From Cedecea neteri NBRC 105707 = ATCC 33855 (GTDB lineage: Bacteria > Pseudomonadota > Gammaproteobacteria > Enterobacterales > Enterobacteriaceae), in contig NZ_BCTL01000010.1 in NCBI RefSeq assembly GCF_001571265.1, positions 134,135-198,134 of the forward strand: a stretch of DNA of 64,000 nt. Direction: 5' to 3'. The notes beneath the pieces are model-generated. The model searched no databases. It worked only from the letters and a program-made list of their open reading frames with translations, and was not told the origin of the DNA. A program made the translations under genes and the position numbers. Numbering within the stretch: the stretch's first letter is position 1; each line of letters starts with the position of its first letter. Positions 8,510 through 18,137 of this stretch are shown here, one piece after another.

Positions 8510-9637
8510 TTAGTCCAGCACCAGCAGCGTCAGCACTTCATAATGCGAAGTATGTGGGAACATATCAAACAGCTGGGTACGCACCACGCGGTAACCCGGC
8601 AGCATCTTAATATCCTTCGCCATGGTCTGCGCATTGCAGCTTGAGTAGACTATAAACGCCGGGGCCATCTGCGTCAGATAATCGCACAGCGCTTTGCCAA
8701 TGCCTCGACGCGGCGGGTTCACCAGAACCAGCTGCGGGATGTCCTGCTGGGCGACGGCAAACTGCGTGGAATCCAGCGCCTGAAAATGAAGATTATGCAG
8801 GCCCAGTTTTTCAGCCGACTGCTTCGCGCTGGCAATGGCTTCCGGGGCAATTTCTATCCCGGTTAGCTTCATCTCCGGCGTGGCGCAATGCAGTCCAAAA
8901 CCGCCGACGCCGCAGAACAAATCCCACATATGGTTAACCGGCAGCGCGCGCACCCAGTCACGGGCCGTGGCGTACAGCCGGGAAGCCACCTGAGGGTTGG
9001 TCTGGAAGAAGCTTTGCGGGCGAATATAAAGCGGCACGCCGTTGAAAACCTCTTCGAGCGCACGCTGTTCGGTCAGCGGAATTTCCTGCTCGCCTTCCAT
9101 AATCGCCATGTGTACGGGCTGAATGTTGGCCGAAATCACCTTAAGTTGAGGAAGCTGCTGCTGGAGCCACGGCAGCGCTGCTTTCAACTGCTCCAGCTTG
9201 CTTTCCGAACGTAATACAAAGCGCAGCATCATGCCGCCATCGGCCTGACTCTCGGTCAGCAGCAGATACTTCAGTTCCCCACGCTTGCGCGCCACGTTAT
9301 ACGGAGTTAATCCCGCACGAGCAATAAACGGCTTTAGCGCTGCAAAAACAGGCTCAAATGAAGCGGGATAAAGCGGGCAGTCGGTTAAATCTTCGGGCGT
9401 GCCGTCGCGGTGTAGCATCCCCAACAGCGGTTTTTCCACGCTGCCGCTGACCACCATTTTGGCTTTGTTGCGAAATGCCTGCTCATGGCCTCTGACCGGC
9501 TGGCACCACTCGCCCACCACAATCCCGTCCAGCAGATGCCGGAGATCGGTCATTTTAGCGAGAAGCTGGTCTTCAACCGGGTGTTCAATCCACTGGCAGG
9601 AACGACAGCGACCGGCATCATAGAGCGCGCATTGCAT
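8510..9637 (-). CDS. rlmC: 23S rRNA (uracil(747)-C(5))-methyltransferase RlmC
   Basis: A 375-residue SAM-dependent RNA methyltransferase of the RlmD/RumB type that modifies U747 of 23S rRNA. The N-terminus carries the iron-sulfur cluster cysteines C3, C11 and C14 (ARYDAGRC-like segment), with another Cys in LTDCPLYP. The Rossmann motif is [13 protein letters not shown], the substrate-base motif is VNPPRRGIG and the catalytic cysteine lies in YSSCNAQTM. In E. coli it lies directly beside artJ; here the GntR cassette separates them. Length equals the E. coli protein. Confidence 0.96.
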   Translation of the reverse strand: MQCALYDAGRCRSCQWIEHPVEDQLLAKMTDLRHLLDGIVVGEWCQPVRGHEQAFRNKAKMVVSGSVEKPLLGMLHRDGTPEDLTDCPLYPASFEPVFAALKPFIARAGLTPYNVARKRGELKYLLLTESQADGGMMLRFVLRSESKLEQLKAALPWLQQQLPQLKVISANIQPVHMAIMEGEQEIPLTEQRALEEVFNGVPLYIRPQSFFQTNPQVASRLYATARDWVRALPVNHMWDLFCGVGGFGLHCATPEMKLTGIEIAPEAIASAKQSAEKLGLHNLHFQALDSTQFAVAQQDIPQLVLVNPPRRGIGKALCDYLTQMAPAFIVYSSCNAQTMAKDIKMLPGYRVVRTQLFDMFPHTSHYEVLTLLVLD

Positions 9638-9685
9638 AGATAAACCCTGAGAAAAAACGAGGGCGCAGATTGTAGCACTCTGCGC

Positions 9686-10159
9686 TTACTGAAGTCTGAA
9701 AAAAAGCCGACTGCGGGCGGGGACAAACAGCAGAAGCAGCACCAGAATATCAGGCAGCTTTTGGGTGAACAGCGAACGGAAGATCTCACGTTTTGTGCCG
9801 CCGGAAATACTGAATAACTCCGGATACCCCCAGCCAAGCGAGGCCAGAGACAAATAAGCCACGGAAATAATTTGGGTCAGCAGGAACACCCAGCGCCCCC
9901 AGTTGCGTCCTTTGATTATCACGAACGCACAGCGCAGTTCGACAAAAAGCATCACCAGGCTGCCGAGAAACACCAGCGTCAGGGGCCAGGTTTGTACGCT
10001 GCGGTGCACAAAATCCATCACCCCGCTGACGCCGAGCATATTCAACAGCAGTAGCAAATCGAGGCATCGGGTAGTGACGATGCCGATAGCCGCCACCATC
10101 ACCAGCGTGGGGACGTTTAATTTTGCATGGGATGACCGCTGTTTCCTGATAATTTCCAC
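9686..10159 (-). CDS. ybjO: Inner-membrane protein YbjO (DUF2593)
   Basis: A 157-residue protein with four hydrophobic segments; SSHAKLNVPTLV, HRSVQTWPLTLVFLGSL and GYPELFSISGGTKREIF closely follow E. coli YbjO. The function is unknown. The start codon is a GTG with a weak site, so the first few residues are uncertain. It lies downstream of potFGHI on the same strand after a 75-bp gap, as in E. coli. Confidence 0.88.
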   Translation of the reverse strand: MEIIRKQRSSHAKLNVPTLVMVAAIGIVTTRCLDLLLLLNMLGVSGVMDFVHRSVQTWPLTLVFLGSLVMLFVELRCAFVIIKGRNWGRWVFLLTQIISVAYLSLASLGWGYPELFSISGGTKREIFRSLFTQKLPDILVLLLLFVPARSRLFFRLQ

Positions 10160-10234
10160 AACCTCGCGTTCCTTACGTCACGGTGCCGCGACAAGCGCGG
10201 CACCGGAGGCACATCATTGCAGATTTTAGGCGTT

Positions 10235-11080
10235 TTAACCACGTCTTGCACTCTGGATATCACGCAGCCGCTGCTTTTCTGCTCGCGCCATAAACCACCA
10301 TGCAATCAAGCCGATAACGCCCACAACGCCGAGAATAATCGACGCCAGCGCGTTAATTTCCGGATTAACCCCCATACGCACATTTGAGAACACCAGCATC
10401 GGCAGCGTGGTCGCGCCCGGTCCCGACACGAAGCTGGCGATAACCAGATCGTCAAGCGAAAGCGTGAACGCCAGCAGCCAGCCGGAGATAATGGCAGGCG
10501 AGATCATCGGTAAGGTGATAACAAAGAAAACTTTTAGCGGTGTCGCCCCCAGATCCATCGCCGCTTCTTCAATGGAACGGTCCAGCTCCCGCAGGCGCGA
10601 GCTAATGACGACCGCAACATAGGCGGTGCAGAACGTCACATGCGCCAGCCAAATGGTGAGCATCCCCCTGTCACTCGGCCAGCCAATCGCGTGCGCCAGC
10701 GCCACGAACAGCAGCAGCAGCGAAAGCCCGGTGATCACGTCCGGCATAACCAGCGGTGCGGTCAGCATAAAGGCAAAGCCGTTTGAGCCACGGAAGCGAC
10801 CAAAACGCACCATCACCACGGCGGCAATCGTCCCCAGGATAACGGCCATCGTGGCGGCAGCCGCGGCAATGGTCAGGCTCAGGCCAACGGCGTTCATCAT
10901 TGCTGAATCCCGGAAAAGCTCGCCATACCAGCGCGTTGACCAGCCAGCCCACACCGTTACCAGCTTAGAACTGTTAAACGAGTAGATAACCAGCATCAGC
11001 ATTGGCGCATACAGGAAGGTAAAGCCAATAACCAGAATAAGAATACGCCACGGGGAGCGCACAACCGGTAAGTTGTTCAT
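10235..11080 (-). CDS. potI: Putrescine ABC transporter permease PotI
   Basis: A 281-residue inner-membrane permease with about six transmembrane helices, starting FTFLYAPMLMLVIYSFN as in PotC/PotI proteins. The EAA loop IEEAAMDLGATPLKVFFVITLP contacts PotG. Its ATG overlaps the potH stop by 4 bp (ATGA). With PotH it forms the channel of the PotFGHI putrescine importer. Confidence 0.96.
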   Translation of the reverse strand: MNNLPVVRSPWRILILVIGFTFLYAPMLMLVIYSFNSSKLVTVWAGWSTRWYGELFRDSAMMNAVGLSLTIAAAAATMAVILGTIAAVVMVRFGRFRGSNGFAFMLTAPLVMPDVITGLSLLLLFVALAHAIGWPSDRGMLTIWLAHVTFCTAYVAVVISSRLRELDRSIEEAAMDLGATPLKVFFVITLPMISPAIISGWLLAFTLSLDDLVIASFVSGPGATTLPMLVFSNVRMGVNPEINALASIILGVVGVIGLIAWWFMARAEKQRLRDIQSARRG

Positions 11081-12039
11081 GCGTGATCCTCCGCGGCTTT
11101 GTTCTGGTATTTATGGAACCACATGATCGGCACGATCAGCAGCAGAAGCATGATAATCGCCACGGCAGAGGCCACCGGCCAGTCGCGGTTATTAAAGAAT
11201 TCCTGCCACAGAACGCGACCAATCATAATGCTGTCCGGCCCGCCAAGCAGTTCCGGGATCACAAACTCCCCTACCGCCGGAATAAACACCAGCATCGAGC
11301 CGGCAATAATCCCGCCTTTGGTCAACGGCACAATCACGCTGAAGAACGTTTTCAGCGGCCGAGCGCCGAGATCTAACGAAGCCTCCACCAGCGAATAATC
11401 TATGCGCGTTAGCGCGGTATAAATCGGCAGCACCATAAACGGCAGGTAGGCATAAACCACCCCGATGTAGACCGCAAGGTTGGTGTGCAGAATAGTCAGC
11501 GGCTGATCGATAACCCCAAGCCAAAGCAGCATATTATTCAAGATGCCGTTGTTTTTCAGGATGCCCATCCACGCATACACGCGGATCAGGAACGAGGTCC
11601 ACGAAGGTAAGATCACCAGCAACAGCAGGATGTTTCGCGTCGAGGGTTTACTGTGCGCCACCGCCCAGGCGAGCGGATAGCCCAGCGCCAGGCAGCACAG
11701 CGTTGACACCGCCGCCACCTGCAGAGACTGCAGATAAGCCTCGAAATAGAGCGGATCGTCCGTCAGCTGGAAGTAGTTCGCCAGGTTCAGGGTGATCGAC
11801 AGTTGGCCGTCAGCCCAGCTCACCAGGTCGCTGTAAGGCGGGATCGCGCGGGCTATTTCCGAAAAACTGATCTTAAAAACGATCAGGAACGGCAGCATAA
11901 ACAGCAGGATCAGCCACAAATAGGGCAGCGCAATCACCAGCTTGCGCCCGTGCGCCATCTGCAAACGGGCGAGCAAACGCTTCGCGCCCGAGGGCCGAGG
12001 AACCGCTGTCTCTGCCGGGCCTTCAGAAAGTGTTGTCAT
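11077..12039 (-). CDS. potH: Putrescine ABC transporter permease PotH
   Basis: A 320-residue permease with a cytoplasmic N-terminal extension (about 35 residues), then YLWLILLFMLPFLIVFKIS and further membrane helices. The EAA loop VEASLDLGARPLKTFFSVIVPL is present. A GGGGGCAAG stretch precedes the ATG. It follows potG after 9 bp and overlaps potI. It is the partner of PotI in the putrescine transporter. Confidence 0.96.
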   Translation of the reverse strand: MTTLSEGPAETAVPRPSGAKRLLARLQMAHGRKLVIALPYLWLILLFMLPFLIVFKISFSEIARAIPPYSDLVSWADGQLSITLNLANYFQLTDDPLYFEAYLQSLQVAAVSTLCCLALGYPLAWAVAHSKPSTRNILLLLVILPSWTSFLIRVYAWMGILKNNGILNNMLLWLGVIDQPLTILHTNLAVYIGVVYAYLPFMVLPIYTALTRIDYSLVEASLDLGARPLKTFFSVIVPLTKGGIIAGSMLVFIPAVGEFVIPELLGGPDSIMIGRVLWQEFFNNRDWPVASAVAIIMLLLLIVPIMWFHKYQNKAAEDHA

Positions 12040-12048
12040 CTTGCCCCC

Positions 12049-13182
12049 TTAAACTGTCAGAACCACGCAGCTGTCGGCATCCCAACACAGACGAACTTCA
12101 TCCCCCCAGGTGGGCGCCCCTTTACGGTAGCGGTGCTCATTCTGTAGCTGGGCGCTGATCATCTGCCCGCTTTTCAGGCGAACGTGGTAGATGGAGAGAT
12201 CGCCGAGGTAGGCGATATGCACCACTTCTCCGACGGCAAAGTTATAGCCATCGGCGGGCGGCTCCTCGCAAAGCATCACCTTTTCCGGGCGCAGGGCGAC
12301 GAAAACCGGTACGCCGTCTACTACGGAAGCATCAGGATCCACCTTCAGCGGATGCACAAGTCCAGGGCTATCGATCACCAGCCCGTCGTCCTGGCGCTCT
12401 TTCAGCAGCCCTTCGAAGACGTTTACCGACCCGATAAACTCCGCGCTATAGCGGGTGGTTGGGTGCTCATAAATCTCTTCCGGCTCACCAATTTGCACGA
12501 ACTTACCGCGATTCATGATCGCAATCCGCCCGGCCATGGTCATCGCCTCTTCCTGGTCGTGGGTCACCATCACGCAGGTCACGCCGACGCGCTCAAGAAT
12601 ATCCACCACTTCAAGCTGCATGCGGTCGCGCAGCTTTTTATCCAGCGCCCCCATGGGCTCGTCGAGCAGCAGTAATTTGGGGCGCTTAGCCAGGCTTCGG
12701 GCTAACGCCACGCGCTGACGCTGGCCGCCGGAAAGCTGATGTGGTTTGCGCTTTGCAAATTCCTGCATGTGCACCAGGGTCAGCATTTCTGCCACGCGAC
12801 GGGTAATTTCCGCCTTCGGCAGCTTGTCCTGCTTCAGGCCAAAGGCGATGTTTTGCTCCACGGTCATGTGTGGAAACAGCGCATAGGACTGGAACATCAT
12901 ATTGATCGGACGCTGGTAAGGCGGCACATGCGACAAATCGACGCCATCAAGCATGATTTGCCCAGCGCTAGGTTGCTCAAACCCCGCCAGCATGCGCAGC
13001 AGCGTAGATTTGCCGCAGCCCGAGGCGCCCAGCAAAGCAAAAATTTCGCCTTTATAGATGGTCAGGCTGACGTCATCCACGGCATGTTGACCATCAAACG
13101 ATTTAGTAAGGTTACGAATTTCCAGCAGCGGCGTCAGCGCTTTGGGTGTTTTGGACTGCGGGCGAGGGATTGCGTCGTTCAA
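12049..13182 (-). CDS. potG: Putrescine ABC transporter ATP-binding protein PotG
   Basis: A 377-residue ABC ATPase: Walker A GASGCGKST near residue 55, signature LSGGQRQR near 155, Walker B LLLLDEP and a C-terminal TOBE-like domain (VALRPEKVMLCEEP onward). The start is a TTG that gives MNDAIPRPQSKTPKALTPLLEIRN, matching E. coli PotG; GGAGAG lies 8 bp upstream. It energises PotHI. It follows potF after 141 bp, a region with no obvious terminator. Confidence 0.96.
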   Translation of the reverse strand: MNDAIPRPQSKTPKALTPLLEIRNLTKSFDGQHAVDDVSLTIYKGEIFALLGASGCGKSTLLRMLAGFEQPSAGQIMLDGVDLSHVPPYQRPINMMFQSYALFPHMTVEQNIAFGLKQDKLPKAEITRRVAEMLTLVHMQEFAKRKPHQLSGGQRQRVALARSLAKRPKLLLLDEPMGALDKKLRDRMQLEVVDILERVGVTCVMVTHDQEEAMTMAGRIAIMNRGKFVQIGEPEEIYEHPTTRYSAEFIGSVNVFEGLLKERQDDGLVIDSPGLVHPLKVDPDASVVDGVPVFVALRPEKVMLCEEPPADGYNFAVGEVVHIAYLGDLSIYHVRLKSGQMISAQLQNEHRYRKGAPTWGDEVRLCWDADSCVVLTV

Positions 13183-13323
13183 TTCTGTTGCTCTCCGGCA
13201 AAAGCAAAAAGAAGATACGGCCCGGTTGCCGTACTTTTAGCCACCCCGGAAACAAGGGCTTCCGTTCAGGCTGGGGCGATTGCACAACTCTGGTGCAACC
13301 GCCCGGTGCAGGGCGTCACAGGA

Positions 13324-14436
13324 CTACTTGCCTGTTTTAACCTTAGTCCACGCGCGGGTGATAACCCGGTCAATCTTCGCTGGCATCACCGTTTGTGTGA
13401 ACAGCTTGGCACGAATATCCGCCGGCGGGTAAATGCCCGGGTTGCTGCGGACTTCTTCGCTCAGTAACGGCGTAGCTTCTTTGTTGGCGTTCGCGTAGTA
13501 AATATGATTACTGATGTTGGCGATAACGTCCGGCTTCATCAGGTAGTTCAGGAACTGATACGCTTCGTCTTTATTCTTCGCGTCTACCGGCAAGGCAAAC
13601 ATATCGAAGTAGACCATCGCGCCTTCCTTAGGAATGGAGTAAGCAACATTCACGCCATTTTTGGCTTCTTTGGCACGGTTAGCGGCCTGCAGAATATCCC
13701 CGGACCAGCCAATCGCCACGCAAATATCACCGTTGGCGAGATCGTTGATGTACTGGGATGAATGGAAGTAGCGAATATTTGGCCGCAGCTTCAGCAGCAG
13801 ATCGTTAGCCGCCCCGGTGTAGTCTGCGGCGTTGGTGCTGTTAGGATCTTTGCCCAGGTAGTGCAGCACGGTGGCGTAAATTTCACTTGGTGCGTCCAGG
13901 AAAGACACGCCACAGCTTTTCAGTTTTTCAAGGTTCTCTGGCTTAAGGATCAGATCCCAGCTGTCTACCGGCGCGTCTTTCCCCAGCGCGGCTTTCACCT
14001 TCTCGACGTTATAGCCGATGCCGGTCGTCACCATCATGTAAGGAATGCCGTATTTGTTGTCGTGGTCGTTTTGCGCCACCAGTTTGAGCATTTCCGGGTC
14101 GAGGTTTTTGTAATTCGGCAGTTTGCTTTTATCCAGAGGCTCGAAAATACCGGCCTGAGCCTGGCGCTCAAGAAACTGCGAAGACGGCACCACCAGGTCA
14201 TAACCCGTGCTGCCCGCCATCAGCTTCCCTTCCAGTACCTCGTTGGAATCGAACACGTCGTAGACCACTTTGATGCCGGTCTCTTTCGTGAAGTTTGCCA
14301 GGGTATCCGGCGCAATATAGTCAGACCAGTTATAGACGTGCAGCGTCTTTTGTTCGGCGGCAGAGCTGGCGGCAGAAGCCACCATCAGCGCACCAGCAAC
14401 CATCCCCAACAACCCTTTTTTACCTAGGTAGAGCAT
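13324..14436 (-). CDS. potF: Periplasmic putrescine-binding protein PotF
   Basis: A 370-residue binding protein with a Sec signal (KKGLLGMVAGALMVASAASSAAE) and mature sequence beginning QKTLHVYNWSDYIAP, identical in style to E. coli PotF, whose length it matches. The ATG at 14436 has AAGGAA seven bases upstream; a longer frame to 14544 was rejected because it lacks a signal peptide at its start. It captures putrescine in the periplasm for PotGHI and heads the operon. Confidence 0.96.
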   Translation of the reverse strand: MLYLGKKGLLGMVAGALMVASAASSAAEQKTLHVYNWSDYIAPDTLANFTKETGIKVVYDVFDSNEVLEGKLMAGSTGYDLVVPSSQFLERQAQAGIFEPLDKSKLPNYKNLDPEMLKLVAQNDHDNKYGIPYMMVTTGIGYNVEKVKAALGKDAPVDSWDLILKPENLEKLKSCGVSFLDAPSEIYATVLHYLGKDPNSTNAADYTGAANDLLLKLRPNIRYFHSSQYINDLANGDICVAIGWSGDILQAANRAKEAKNGVNVAYSIPKEGAMVYFDMFALPVDAKNKDEAYQFLNYLMKPDVIANISNHIYYANANKEATPLLSEEVRSNPGIYPPADIRAKLFTQTVMPAKIDRVITRAWTKVKTGK

Positions 14437-14820
14437 AATTTCATTCCTTCTGAATAAAGGCCAAACCTGGCTCGTATGAGCCGAATTTACGCAATGTGGC
14501 TTATCCGCACTCACCGCACGCTGTTTCCAACATGCAAGATTCATGCATCTCTATTCATTCTGCAGAAAAAGAATTTGGGTAATCTTCACGCAGACGTTGC
14601 TCGTTTTTACGGCCACGCAAGAATAACTGTAGCCAGGGTTGGCGACTATAGCCCGGATGAAAAAACGCCTTTTATCAACTTTTTAGACATCTTTCGTCTA
14701 TTCATTCGGCAAAAACGCGCCTTATGGCAGGGATTTGTCTGGCTGTGACGGCAATATGACAGAATAAAAACATGCGGAACGCGGCGGCGCTGGTGGCCGC
14801 TGCGTCAAAATAAGAAAGGA
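14437..14820. other. Intergenic region between ybjN and potF
   Basis: No gene is supported in these 384 bp. The stretch must hold the potF promoter and the end of the ybjN transcript. A GC-rich imperfect hairpin around 14779-14803, followed on the minus strand by a short T run, may terminate ybjN. A short TATAGCCCGGATG segment near 14647 resembles a REP-type remnant. Neither is certain. Confidence 0.4.
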
Positions 14821-15300
14821 TCAGTGCAGAGAGTGAGTGTGAATAATTGTGCTGTCGCGCTCTTCTTCTTCAGCCACAAAAAGCAGCTGATTCGCACAGG
14901 CCTCGAGGATCACCATGGAAACCTGCTCTTCGCTCTGCTGTACGAAAGCGGCAAACTGCTCGCGGGTAATGCCCACCGAGGCATACAAAGACTGACACAC
15001 CACCAGCTTCGGCAAGTTATCATCCTGTATATCCAGGAACGCTTTCACCGTCAGCGAGCTGGCATTGATCGAGGAGAGATCGGACGCCAGCGGTAACAGC
15101 GCCGAAGGCTTAACCTCTGCCAATGCGGAAAACAGAATAATGTTATCCACGAGATCGATTTTTGCGTCGTATACGCCATCGAAGTTCTGCATATGGGGCA
15201 AATGCAATGCCTGGCAGGTATCGCACTCGAAGAAGGTTACGCCGATTTCATCCAGCCAGCGGCGTAAAGTGTCCAGAGTAGGGACGACGAGTGAATCCAT
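14821..15300 (-). CDS. ybjN: YbjN family stress-related protein
   Basis: A 159-residue soluble protein that closely follows E. coli YbjN: LDTLRRWLDEIGVTFFECDTCQALHLPHMQNFDGVYDAKIDL and the EEQVSMVILEA segment. The family has a fold like type III secretion chaperones (known from the YbjN/CesT-like group), and E. coli YbjN affects motility, biofilm and stress responses, with no defined reaction. It lies downstream of rimK on the same strand. Confidence 0.93.
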   Translation of the reverse strand: MDSLVVPTLDTLRRWLDEIGVTFFECDTCQALHLPHMQNFDGVYDAKIDLVDNIILFSALAEVKPSALLPLASDLSSINASSLTVKAFLDIQDDNLPKLVVCQSLYASVGITREQFAAFVQQSEEQVSMVILEACANQLLFVAEEEERDSTIIHTHSLH

Positions 15301-15392
15301 AAACGCAAAAACCTCATTACCGGTTCAAAAATTAACGTGCCATCTTACGCAAAAATGACACGTCATACTATGCATAAGCGCCGATTTGGCGA

Positions 15393-16295
15393 TTATCCCC
15401 CGGTTTTAAGACAGTACCCAGGACGCGCCTGCTGCTCTATCCATTTGATCATCAGCCCGGCGATATCAACACCGCTTGTATTTTCAATGCCTTCCAGCCC
15501 CGGCGAGGCGTTCACTTCCATTACCAGCGGCCCGCGATCGGCGCGTAAAATGTCCACGCCGGCAATATCCAGCCCCAGCGTACTGGCCGCTTTTAGCGCC
15601 ACTTCTCGCTCGAGGTCGGTAATGGTTACCTGATGCGCGACGCCGCCGCGGTGCAGATTTGAGCGGAAATCGCCGGGTTTGGCCTGACGCTCAATGGCGG
15701 CAACAACCTGGTCACCCACCACCAGGCAGCGAATATCTCTTCCTTTCGCTTCTTTGATGTATTCCTGCACTAAAATATGGGCGTTCAGACCGCGAAACGC
15801 ATCAATCACGCTTTCCGCTGCCTGCCGCGTTTCGGCCAGCACCACACCAATGCCCTGCGTGCCTTCAACGAGCTTCACCACCAGCGGCGCGCCGCCCACC
15901 ATATCAATCAGATCGCTGGTGTCGTCCGGCGAGTGGGCAAACCCCGTCACCGGCAAATCAATTCCCTGCTTCGCCAGCAATTGCAGCGAACGCAGCTTGT
16001 CCCGCGCGCGGGTGATCGCCACCGACTCATTCAGCGGATAGCTTCCCAGCATTTCAAACTGGCGCAGCACCGCCGTACCGTAAAAGGTAATAGCCGAGCC
16101 AATACGCGGGATAACCGCGTCATAATGCGGCAATTGACGTCCCTTGTAGTGCACGGAAGGCGCGGCCGGATTAATGTTCATATAGCAAGAAAGGGGATCG
16201 ATGATCTCCACCTGATGGCCGCGACGCATCGCCGCCTCGCGCAGGCGCTTGCATGAATAGAGCGTTCCATCCCGGGATAAAATAGCGATTTTCAA
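15393..16295 (-). CDS. rimK: Ribosomal protein S6-L-glutamate ligase RimK
   Basis: A 300-residue ATP-grasp ligase that adds glutamate residues to the C-terminus of ribosomal protein S6 and can make poly-glutamate. The ATP-grasp core shows [43 protein letters not shown] and the Mg-binding [25 protein letters not shown]. The start is TTG preceded by AGGTGCAGG, giving [19 protein letters not shown] 190-bp gap separates it from nfsA, larger than in E. coli, where the genes nearly touch. Confidence 0.96.
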   Translation of the reverse strand: MKIAILSRDGTLYSCKRLREAAMRRGHQVEIIDPLSCYMNINPAAPSVHYKGRQLPHYDAVIPRIGSAITFYGTAVLRQFEMLGSYPLNESVAITRARDKLRSLQLLAKQGIDLPVTGFAHSPDDTSDLIDMVGGAPLVVKLVEGTQGIGVVLAETRQAAESVIDAFRGLNAHILVQEYIKEAKGRDIRCLVVGDQVVAAIERQAKPGDFRSNLHRGGVAHQVTITDLEREVALKAASTLGLDIAGVDILRADRGPLVMEVNASPGLEGIENTSGVDIAGLMIKWIEQQARPGYCLKTGG

Positions 16296-16485
16296 CCTGC
16301 ACCTCTGAGCAACCAGACCAAAATTAACCGCCCGCTAATCATACCACTGCCCTTACCTTTCAACGATGGGCTAATCAGCGGGAGACTTCTTAAGTACCTC
16401 AATGAATGACTTTGTGGTCGAAGTGAGATGCATCGGATAGAAGACGGCATAAAGATCGGCGGGAATCGACCTGACCCCGCGTGAA

Positions 16486-17208
16486 TTAGCGCGTCGCCCA
16501 GCCCTGCTTATGCAGATAATCGAGAATGAAAGGCCGGCTTTCTTTAATAATGGTGCGGCTGATGTGATCGCTCCAGGTGTCGCGCCGCGTGTTGCTGTCC
16601 CGGCTTAAATAATACTGCGCCAGCTGCTCGTCATATTCGTCCAGCAGCGGTCTGTTCAGCGGCTGATAGCGGTTTTCATGCACCAGCATTGCGGCCGGCA
16701 TACGCGGCTTGATATCCGGCGTGGCGGCAGGCCAGCCCAGGCAGAGGCCGAACAGCGGTAACACGTATTTCGGCACGCCCAGCAGCTCTCCCACCGCTTC
16801 AATATTGTTGCGGATACCGCCAATATAGACGCCGCCTAACCCCAGAGATTCTGCGGCAGTAAACGCATTTTGCGCCAGAATAGCGGTATCAACTGCGCCC
16901 AATAACAGCTGTTCCGCCAGCCCAAGTCGGGCATCCGGGCAGATTTGCAGATTGCGGTTAAAGTCGGCGCAGAACACCCAAAACTCGGCCGCTTCCGCCA
17001 CATGCTTTTGGCCGCCGGTCAGCGGCACCAGCTGCTCGCGCAGCGCTTTATCCGTAATGCGAATGATTGAACTGCACTGGAGAAAGCTGGAAGTAGAAGC
17101 CGCCTGTGCGCTGGCAATAATTGCCTCGCGCTGCTCGTCGGTAATGGGTTCGCCGGTAAAATGACGAATTGAACGGTGGGAACGAAGCAGATCGATGGTC
17201 GGCGTCAT
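16486..17208 (-). CDS. nfsA: Oxygen-insensitive NADPH nitroreductase NfsA
   Basis: A 240-residue FMN enzyme that reduces nitroaromatics and quinones with NADPH. The N-terminus TPTIDLLRSHRSIRHFTGEPI contains the FMN-phosphate-binding RSHRSIRHF motif, and the C-terminus carries YLSRDSNTRRDTWSDH. The ATG at 17208 gives the E. coli length; a GTG one codon upstream is also open. AAGGAAAA is the ribosome site. In E. coli it is in a SoxRS-regulated operon after ybjC; here ybjC is decayed. Confidence 0.96.
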   Translation of the reverse strand: MTPTIDLLRSHRSIRHFTGEPITDEQREAIIASAQAASTSSFLQCSSIIRITDKALREQLVPLTGGQKHVAEAAEFWVFCADFNRNLQICPDARLGLAEQLLLGAVDTAILAQNAFTAAESLGLGGVYIGGIRNNIEAVGELLGVPKYVLPLFGLCLGWPAATPDIKPRMPAAMLVHENRYQPLNRPLLDEYDEQLAQYYLSRDSNTRRDTWSDHISRTIIKESRPFILDYLHKQGWATR

Positions 17209-17365
17209 CACGATTTTCCTTTGGCTTTTTTAAATCAGAGTATTGCGAAACAGAACCAGGCTGTATTAGCCCAGGGCCAATAAATACCATGACTATAGCC
17301 GCCGTTGCACTGGCGATTGGTGCGGGCAACGTCAGATAGCCTACGGGCATCGAACTAACAGGCAC
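17192..17365 (-). pseudogene. ybjC: Remnant of ybjC upstream of and overlapping nfsA
   Basis: The frame from a GTG at 17365 reads VGYLTLPAPIASATAAIVMV, then FIGPGLIQPG, and ends near nfsA with ENRDDADHR. This resembles the second half of E. coli YbjC (LSLPEPF, ILMIFLG, ending KDNDANH). The first membrane segment and a plausible start are missing. In E. coli the ybjC stop lies inside the nfsA start region; here the equivalent TGA codon is CGA, so the frame runs on into nfsA. I infer an N-terminal deletion plus loss of the native stop. No ribosome site precedes the GTG. Confidence 0.6.
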
Positions 17366-17448
17366 GACCTTCTTTCAAAATGTGACGGATGTCGGCATTA
17401 TAAGATCATTCGCCGGTTCGTATCGGCCATAAAAACTGAGGAGAGAGC

Positions 17449-17721
17449 ATGTTTGCAGTAATTTTTGGACGCCCTGGCTGCCCATATTGTGTTCGCGCTA
17501 AAGAACTGGCTGAGAAACTGACCGCCGAGCGTGATGACTTCAACTTCCGCTATGTTGATATCCACGCCGAAGGCATTACCAAAGCCGACCTGGAAAAAAC
17601 CGTGGGTAAACCGGTTGAAACCGTGCCGCAGATCTTCCTGGATCAGCAGCACATCGGTGGCTGCACTGATTTTGAAGCCTACGCGAAAGAACACCTGAAC
17701 CTGTTCCAGACCGCACAGTAA
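17449..17721 (+). CDS. grxA: Glutaredoxin 1
   Basis: A 90-residue dithiol glutaredoxin with the active site C11-P-Y-C14, the cis-proline motif ETVPQIFLD and the glutathione-binding GGCTDFEAY. It reduces ribonucleotide reductase, PAPS reductase and OxyR with glutathione in the cytoplasm. It is five residues longer at the C-terminus than E. coli Grx1. GAGGAGAGAGC precedes the ATG. It is divergent from the nfsA unit, whose probable -10 box TATAAT lies at 17397-17402 on the minus strand. OxyR control is known in E. coli; I could not delimit the site here. Confidence 0.97.
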   Translation: MFAVIFGRPGCPYCVRAKELAEKLTAERDDFNFRYVDIHAEGITKADLEKTVGKPVETVPQIFLDQQHIGGCTDFEAYAKEHLNLFQTAQ

Positions 17722-17736
17722 GCTTTAAGCACGCAG

Positions 17737-17765
17737 AAAACCGACTCTCAGGAGTCGGTTTTTTT
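17737..17765. terminator. Bidirectional terminator between grxA and ybjM
   Basis: AAAACCGACTC and GAGTCGGTTTT form an 11-bp stem with a short loop and T runs on both strands. It ends grxA and, on the other strand, coincides with the end of ybjM: the ybjM stop codon (17748-17750) sits in the loop. Confidence 0.92.
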
Positions 17766-18137
17766 ATGGCTGCGCGCCCGGTCGCGGCACATGATAAAGA
17801 GAAGGTAGCAAAGTGAACCAAGAGAAGACCAAAACACCGCGCTGAGCAACCACGCCACCTCCTGCCAGAAGGAGCGAGTTACGGGTAAAAACAGGTGAGC
17901 AATCAACAAACAAAGCGGCGAAGCGAGCATTGCGCCAGCCAGCGGTTTTACCACCTTATCGTCCCGGGAGAAAAAACTGGCAGCAGCACCTGGGAAGAGG
18001 AAAAACAGCAGCCCAAGCTCATAGTGTCCGGTTGCAATAAATCGCCCCATCATATTTAAATGCAGCGAAAGAAAAACCAGAATAAATAGCACGAAGCAGC
18101 AGATAATCCCCAGCCACCGTTGCGCTCGTCTGTGCAT
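17748..18137 (-). CDS. ybjM: Inner-membrane protein YbjM
   Basis: A 129-residue protein with about four transmembrane segments; RWLGIICCFVLFI, GHYELGLLFFLFPGAAASFFS and RSFWQEVAWLLSAVFW match E. coli YbjM. The ATG at 18137 has a perfect AGGAGGT four bases upstream, so the five extra upstream codons are excluded. Function unknown. It is convergent with grxA. Confidence 0.88.
   Translation of the reverse strand: MHRRAQRWLGIICCFVLFILVFLSLHLNMMGRFIATGHYELGLLFFLFPGAAASFFSRDDKVVKPLAGAMLASPLCLLIAHLFLPVTRSFWQEVAWLLSAVFWSSLGSLCYLLFIMCRDRARSHKKTDS

Noticed and set aside
14476..14748. A 90-codon frame upstream of potF
   Set aside because: It overlaps the potF promoter region and its translation looks random.
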